Assembly: GCA_937894355.1 (NCBI GenBank)
Contig: CALCRD010000011.1
Location: 1 to 9,874 of the forward strand
DNA: 9,874 bases
Reading direction: 5' to 3'
From: an uncultured Bacillus sp.
Lineage (GTDB): Bacteria > Bacillota > Bacilli > Bacillales > Cytobacillaceae
In this document: one piece after another, positions 5,621 to 9,874 of the stretch
How positions within the stretch are numbered: position 1 is the stretch's first letter
How the letters are laid out: each line of letters opens with the position of its first letter
Notes under the pieces: model-generated
What the model was told of the DNA's origin: nothing
The model's database searches: none
The model's input: only the letters and a program-made list of their open reading frames with translations
Program-made: the position numbers and the translations under genes

Positions 5621-5673
5621 TGACACCTTAGATATGCTTGCCAAACAGCAAGTTTTCTTCATGCTCGTAAACT

Positions 5674-5698
5674 GTTAGGTTTAGGACTTAGACCTAAC
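5674..5698 (+). other. Hairpin just upstream of the pgk ribosome binding site
   Basis: GTTAGGT (5674-5680) pairs with ACCTAAC (5692-5698), and the 11-base loop may pair further. It ends about 13 bases before AAAGGAGG, so it leaves that site free. It has no T-tract. A role in mRNA 5'-end stability or processing is inferred only. Confidence 0.35.
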
Positions 5699-5728
5699 CC
5701 TTATAGAAAAAAAGGAGGACAAACCTGC

Positions 5729-6913
5729 ATGAACAAAAAATCAGTAAAAGATGTGAACGTGAAAGGTCAACGCGTGTTTTGTCGCGTCGATTTTAATGTT
5801 CCAATGAAAGATGGACAAGTTACGGACGACACAAGAATCCGTGCAGCGCTTCCAACCATCCAATATTTAATTGACCAAGGAGCAAAAGTAGTTCTTGCTT
5901 CTCATCTTGGACGTCCAAAAGGACAGGTTGTCGAAGAAATGAGACTTACCTCTGTAGCGAAGCGTTTATCTGAGCTGCTTGGCAAAGAAGTGAAAAAGAC
6001 AGATGAGGCTTATGGCGAGACTGTAAAATCAGAAGTAAATGCCCTATCTGAGGGAGATGTTCTTTTACTTGAGAATGTTCGTTTTTATCCTGGTGAGGAA
6101 AAAAATGATCCTGAATTGGCAAAAGAGTTTGCTGCACTTGCAGATCTTTATGTAAATGATGCATTTGGTACAGCTCACCGTGCTCATGCTTCAACGGAAG
6201 GAATTGCTCATTTTATCCCGGCTGTATCAGGATTCTTAATGCAAAAAGAGCTTGATGTTCTTGGTAAAGCTGTTTCCAATCCTGAACGTCCGTTCACTGC
6301 GATTATAGGTGGAGCAAAAGTAAAAGATAAAATTGGTGTTATCGATAACCTACTTGATAAAGTAGATAATTTGATTATCGGTGGTGGATTGGCGTATACG
6401 TTTGTTAAAGCGCAAGGTCATGAAATCGGTAAGTCCCTTTTAGAAGCGGACAAGCTAGATTTAGCTCTTTCTTTTATCAAAAAAGCAGAAGAAAAAGGCG
6501 TGAACTTTTACATGCCAATTGATGCAGTAGTGGCAGAGGAATTTGCTGCTGATGCAAATAGCAAGGTTGTTCCAATTGAAGAAATACCGTCAGATTGGTT
6601 AGCGCTTGATCTTGGACCAAAAACGGCAGCAATTTATTCTGACGTTATTAAGTCATCAAAATTGGTGATTTGGAATGGACCAATGGGTGTGTTTGAAATG
6701 GACAAATTTGCTGGTGGAACAAAGGCAGTTGCCGAAGCACTTGCCCAATCAAAGGATACATATTCTGTCATCGGTGGAGGAGACTCAGCTGCAGCGGTTG
6801 AAAAATTTGACTTAGCTGATAAAATGAGTCATATTTCAACTGGGGGCGGTGCTTCCTTGGAATTCATGGAAGGAAAAGCACTCCCAGGAATCGTGGCATT
6901 GAACGATAAATAA
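5729..6913 (+). CDS. pgk: Phosphoglycerate kinase
   Basis: Pgk transfers the acyl phosphate of 1,3-bisphosphoglycerate to ADP, making ATP and 3-phosphoglycerate in the cytoplasm. At 394 residues it has the normal bacterial length and two-domain plan. The N-terminal substrate domain shows VDFNVP with Asp21 and Asn23, Arg36 in DTRIR, and His59 and Arg62 in SHLGRPKG. The C-terminal nucleotide domain shows IIGGAKVKDKI, WNGPMGVFE and GGGDS (349-353). No key residue is missing. The ATG follows AAAGGAGGAC with about ten bases of spacing. It can be transcribed by read-through from gapA or from the promoter at 5443, both of which must pass the terminator at 5576. tpiA follows after 121 bases. Confidence 0.98.
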   Translation: MNKKSVKDVNVKGQRVFCRVDFNVPMKDGQVTDDTRIRAALPTIQYLIDQGAKVVLASHLGRPKGQVVEEMRLTSVAKRLSELLGKEVKKTDEAYGETVKSEVNALSEGDVLLLENVRFYPGEEKNDPELAKEFAALADLYVNDAFGTAHRAHASTEGIAHFIPAVSGFLMQKELDVLGKAVSNPERPFTAIIGGAKVKDKIGVIDNLLDKVDNLIIGGGLAYTFVKAQGHEIGKSLLEADKLDLALSFIKKAEEKGVNFYMPIDAVVAEEFAADANSKVVPIEEIPSDWLALDLGPKTAAIYSDVIKSSKLVIWNGPMGVFEMDKFAGGTKAVAEALAQSKDTYSVIGGGDSAAAVEKFDLADKMSHISTGGGASLEFMEGKALPGIVALNDK

Positions 6914-6927
6914 GGTGAAACTTCTAT

Positions 6928-6955
6928 CAGTGGGGAGGGTTAATTTTCCTCACTG
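6928..6955 (+). other. Hairpin in the pgk-tpiA spacer
   Basis: CAGTGGGGA (6928-6936) pairs with TCCTCACTG (6947-6955), nine pairs with one G-T wobble. The bases that follow (GGAAACCC) are not T-rich, so this is not a standard terminator and read-through to tpiA is expected. It may shield or delimit processed messages. Confidence 0.4.
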
Positions 6956-7034
6956 GGAAACCCTAAAAGACAACTTAGAAATTCTTGTGTTCATAAGAAC
7001 GATCAAATAAGAATAGCAGAAAGGAAGTACCCAT

Positions 7035-7796
7035 ATGCGTAAACCGATTATTGCAGGAAACTGGAAGATGCACAAAACTTTATCTGAGGCAAAAAGCTTT
7101 CTGGAACAGGTTAAGACAAGAGTCCCTTCTACAGAAAAAGTAGATAGTGTTGTCTGTGCACCAGCATTATTTCTGGAACAATTAGTGGCTAGTTCAAAAG
7201 GCACTGATGTCAAAGTTGGCGGACAAAATATGCATTTTGAAAACCAAGGTGCGTTTACTGGAGAAATCAGTCCAGTGGCACTAGCTGATATCGGTGTGGA
7301 ATATGTAATTATTGGTCATTCTGAGCGCCGGGAAATGTTTAACGAGACAGACGAGGGTGTTAACAAAAAAGCCCATGCGGCTTTTGCACATGGAATGATA
7401 CCAATCGTATGTTGCGGTGAAACGTTAGAACAGCGTGAAAATGGTCAAACCAATCAATTAGTTGGGGATCAAGTGAAAAAAGGTTTAGCTGGTTTAACGA
7501 ATGAGCAAGCCAAACAAACCGTTATTGCTTATGAACCAATTTGGGCAATTGGTACAGGCCGATCTTCATCCTCTGCGGATGCAAATGAGGTATGTGCTTA
7601 TATTCGCCGGGTTATATCTGAACAATTTTCAAATGAAGTAGCACAAGCAGTAAGGATTCAGTACGGTGGTAGCGTAAAGCCAGAAAACATCAAGGAATAC
7701 ATGTCACAACCGGATATCGACGGGGCTTTGGTAGGTGGAGCTAGCTTAGATGCTGAATCTTTCCTACAATTATTGGAGGCAGGAAAAAATGAGTAA
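7035..7796 (+). CDS. tpiA: Triosephosphate isomerase
   Basis: TpiA interconverts dihydroxyacetone phosphate and glyceraldehyde-3-phosphate, feeding both aldolase products to GapA. The 253-residue protein is a complete TIM barrel of normal length. It shows GNWKMHK with Asn9 and Lys11, the electrophile His95 in IIGHSERR, the catalytic base Glu167 in AYEPIWAIGTG (the start of the mobile loop) and the phosphate-binding YGGSVKP and GGASL near the end. AGAAAGGAAG lies about eight bases before the ATG. The end of the gene overlaps the start of gpmI by eight bases, so translation of the two is probably coupled. Confidence 0.98.
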   Translation: MRKPIIAGNWKMHKTLSEAKSFLEQVKTRVPSTEKVDSVVCAPALFLEQLVASSKGTDVKVGGQNMHFENQGAFTGEISPVALADIGVEYVIIGHSERREMFNETDEGVNKKAHAAFAHGMIPIVCCGETLEQRENGQTNQLVGDQVKKGLAGLTNEQAKQTVIAYEPIWAIGTGRSSSSADANEVCAYIRRVISEQFSNEVAQAVRIQYGGSVKPENIKEYMSQPDIDGALVGGASLDAESFLQLLEAGKNE

Positions 7797-9324
7797 ATCT
7801 CCCGTAGCATTAATAATCCTTGATGGATTTGGATGCAGGAATGAAAGCAAGGGAAATGCGGTCGCTCAAGCGAAAAAGCCGAATTTCAATCGTCTGTGGA
7901 AGGAATTTCCACATAGTAATTTAACCGCTAGCGGTGAAGCTGTAGGATTACCTGAAGGACAAATGGGGAATTCTGAGGTTGGTCACTTAAACATTGGTGC
8001 TGGCCGAGTAGTTTATCAAAGTTTAACAAGAGTAAACGTAGCTATTCGCGAAGGTGAATTTGAGAAAAATGAAACCTTTATTGGCGCAATTAATCATGTG
8101 AAAAAGGAAGGCACAGCGCTGCACCTCTTTGGCTTGTTATCAGATGGTGGCGTGCACAGTCATATGGATCATATGTTTGCGTTGCTTCGTCTTGCTGCAT
8201 CAGAGGGTGTTAAGAAAGTTTATGTTCACGCATTTTTAGATGGTCGTGATGTAGGTCCGAAAACTGCTGAAGGTTATATCCAAGCAACATTGGATGAAAT
8301 GGAAAAAATCGGAGTCGGAGAATTCGCGACGATTTCCGGTCGTTATTATTCAATGGACCGTGACAAGCGTTGGGAACGGGTTGAGAAATCTTACCGGGCT
8401 ATGGTTTACGGAGAAGGTCCAAGCTACACTGACCCATTAGAAGTGGTTCGTGACTCTTATGAAAATGGCATTGTTGACGAGTTTGTGTTACCTTCTGTAA
8501 TGTTAGGTGAAAATGGACAACCAGTGGCAACGATTGCTAATAATGATGCTGTTATTTTTTATAATTTCCGTCCAGACCGGGCGATTCAAATTTCGAATAC
8601 TTTTACTAATAAAGATTTTCGCTCTTTTGATCGCGGTGAGAAGCATCCCGAGAACTTATTCTTTGTTTGCTTAACTCATTTTAGTGAAACGGTTGATGGT
8701 TATGTTGCCTTTAAACCAACCAATTTGGATAATACGCTTGGTGAAGTTTTAGCGCAAAACAATCTGAAGCAGCTTCGTATTGCTGAAACAGAAAAATATC
8801 CGCATGTAACTTTCTTTATGAGCGGTGGCCGTGAAGCGGAATTCCCTGGTGAGGAAAGAATATTGATTGCTTCTCCTAAAGTAGCAACGTATGATTTACA
8901 ACCAGAAATGAGTGCTTATGGGGTAACCGAAGCGCTTATCAATGAAATTAAGGCAGATAAGTTTGATGCAATCATCTTGAATTATGCTAATCCAGATATG
9001 GTTGGTCATTCAGGTATGCTTGAACCAACGATTAAAGCTGTTGAAACAGTTGATGAGTGTTTAGGAAGAGTCATAGATTTAATTCATGAAAAAGGTGGTA
9101 CGGCCATCATTACTGCTGACCATGGGAATGCAGATGAGGTTATCACTATTGAAGGTAATCCAATGACTGCTCATACGACAAATCCGGTTCCTGTAATTGT
9201 TACAAAACCAGGCGCTGAGCTTCGTTTGGGTGGAGTTCTTGGTGATTTAGCTCCAACTATGCTTGATCTTTTAGGTATTGAATTACCAGCAGAAATGACT
9301 GGGACTTCTTTAATCAAAAAGTAA
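7789..9324 (+). CDS. gpmI: 2,3-bisphosphoglycerate-independent phosphoglycerate mutase (manganese type)
   Basis: GpmI converts 3-phosphoglycerate to 2-phosphoglycerate through a phosphoserine enzyme, without the bisphosphoglycerate cofactor. It belongs to the alkaline phosphatase superfamily. In bacilli it is strictly dependent on Mn2+ and pH-sensitive, which lets 3-phosphoglycerate accumulate in spores. From the ATG at 7789 it has 511 residues, the usual Bacillus length. The metal and catalytic set is complete: Asp12 in LDGFG, Ser62 in MGNSEVGHLN, Asp403 and His407 in NPDMVGH, Asp444 and His445 in TADHGN, and His462 in TAHTTNP. TTGGAGG, nine bases upstream inside tpiA, fixes this start; a longer in-frame extension into tpiA has no such support. 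The gene is also called pgm in B. subtilis. Confidence 0.98.
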   Translation: MSKSPVALIILDGFGCRNESKGNAVAQAKKPNFNRLWKEFPHSNLTASGEAVGLPEGQMGNSEVGHLNIGAGRVVYQSLTRVNVAIREGEFEKNETFIGAINHVKKEGTALHLFGLLSDGGVHSHMDHMFALLRLAASEGVKKVYVHAFLDGRDVGPKTAEGYIQATLDEMEKIGVGEFATISGRYYSMDRDKRWERVEKSYRAMVYGEGPSYTDPLEVVRDSYENGIVDEFVLPSVMLGENGQPVATIANNDAVIFYNFRPDRAIQISNTFTNKDFRSFDRGEKHPENLFFVCLTHFSETVDGYVAFKPTNLDNTLGEVLAQNNLKQLRIAETEKYPHVTFFMSGGREAEFPGEERILIASPKVATYDLQPEMSAYGVTEALINEIKADKFDAIILNYANPDMVGHSGMLEPTIKAVETVDECLGRVIDLIHEKGGTAIITADHGNADEVITIEGNPMTAHTTNPVPVIVTKPGAELRLGGVLGDLAPTMLDLLGIELPAEMTGTSLIKK

Positions 9325-9470
9325 TGATACATTTTTTGTTGGCTTGATGTTGTTTTAGGATTTCGGGAACAATGGTTAACAGGTAAATCTTTTTACATAT
9401 CGATGTCGCGGAATATTGTCAAAGAAAAATTTTTCAAAAAAAATCATTTTTTCAAAAGGAGAGATTTGTA

Positions 9471-9874
9471 ATGCCTTATATTCAAGAGGTTTATGCACGC
9501 GAAGTTCTTGATTCCCGTGGGAATCCAACAGTAGAGGTTGAGGTTTTAACTGAGTCAGGTTCGTTTGGTCGTGCTTTGGTTCCATCTGGTGCGTCTACAG
9601 GTGAATATGAAGCGGTTGAGCTTCGTGATGGCGACAAGTCCCGTTACCTTGGTAAAGGTGTATTAAAGGCTGTAAATAATGTAAATGATATCATTGCTGA
9701 GGCTGTTATTGGCATGGATGTTACTGATCAAGTAGGTATTGACCGTGTAATGATCGAGCTTGATGGTACTGAAAATAAAGGTAAATTGGGCGCTAATGCT
9801 ATTCTTGGTGTTTCTATGGCTGCTGCTCATGCTGCTGCTGATTTAGTTGGACTACCTCTTTACCGTTACCTTGG
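9471..9874 (+). CDS. eno: Enolase, 5' part (runs off the window)
   Basis: Enolase dehydrates 2-phosphoglycerate to phosphoenolpyruvate and completes the operon's block of lower glycolysis. Only the first 134 codons of about 430 are present, and the frame is open at the window end. The start MPYIQEVYAREVLDSRGNPT is characteristic. The mobile loop PSGASTGEYEA (38-48) carries Ser42, the ligand of the second magnesium. The stretch LGANAILGVSMAAA follows in the N-terminal domain. The catalytic barrel and its main metal ligands lie beyond the window. AAAAGGAGA sits about eight bases before the ATG. The 146-base spacer after gpmI has no clear terminator, so cotranscription is likely. Confidence 0.97.
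   Translation, partial: MPYIQEVYAREVLDSRGNPTVEVEVLTESGSFGRALVPSGASTGEYEAVELRDGDKSRYLGKGVLKAVNNVNDIIAEAVIGMDVTDQVGIDRVMIELDGTENKGKLGANAILGVSMAAAHAAADLVGLPLYRYL

Noticed and set aside
5443..5631. 62-codon plus-strand frame in the gapA-pgk spacer
   Set aside because: It begins with TTG at the -35 box, and its inner ATG overlaps the -10 box. It reads straight through the terminator stem and has no ribosome binding site, so the promoter and leader explanation is better.
5620..5648. Perfect TTGACA at 5620 as a pgk promoter after the terminator
   Set aside because: No -10 resembling TATAAT occurs at 16-18 bases (the 17-base position reads AAACAG).
9416..9444. TTGTCA-N17-AAAAAT as an eno promoter
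   Set aside because: The -10 lies in a plain A/T run with only 4 of 6 matches, and the leader would be about 20 bases. It is possible but not distinguishable from AT-rich background.

Overview
The window carries the central glycolytic operon of a low-GC Gram-positive spore-former of the family Bacillaceae. The gene order sigL - glutaredoxin-like gene - cggR - gapA - pgk - tpiA - gpmI - eno is typical of Bacillus and relatives. The products match that group closely: a CggR repressor with its tandem operator, a 511-residue manganese-type phosphoglycerate mutase, and class D sortase. AT-rich codon use and strong AAGGAGG-type ribosome binding sites agree. The genus might be Neobacillus or a neighbour, but that is a guess from overall likeness.

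Layout, all genes on the + strand. Positions 1-918 hold a class D sortase with an unusual, very basic cytoplasmic tail built of 21-residue degenerate repeats; its reading frame is open to the window edge. A hairpin follows it. Positions 1140-2722 hold sigL (sigma-54) and a small CxxC thiol protein, probably cotranscribed. Positions 2723-3171 have no gene but hold a 132-bp nested inverted-repeat element of a kind seen in many Bacillaceae genomes, a possible CcpA (cre) site, a terminator, a possible promoter placed in that terminator's loop, and a clear CggR operator. Positions 3172-5375 hold cggR and gapA. Positions 5376-5728 have no gene but hold three 20-bp-spaced repeats, a good SigA-type promoter, a roughly 138-nt structured leader ending in a 13-bp GC-rich terminator, and a hairpin ahead of the pgk ribosome binding site. 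Positions 5729-9874 hold pgk, tpiA, gpmI and the first 134 codons of eno.

GapA, Pgk, TpiA, GpmI and Eno together interconvert triose phosphates and phosphoenolpyruvate. CggR senses fructose-1,6-bisphosphate and blocks transcription from its operator when glycolytic flux is low. The pgk promoter and the terminated leader between gapA and pgk suggest that the lower genes have a second, separately tuned input. This leader is the best candidate for an undescribed regulatory element in the window. The second most interesting feature is the repeat-bearing sortase tail. Otherwise this is conserved housekeeping DNA with no sign of a phage, defence system, CRISPR array or transposase.
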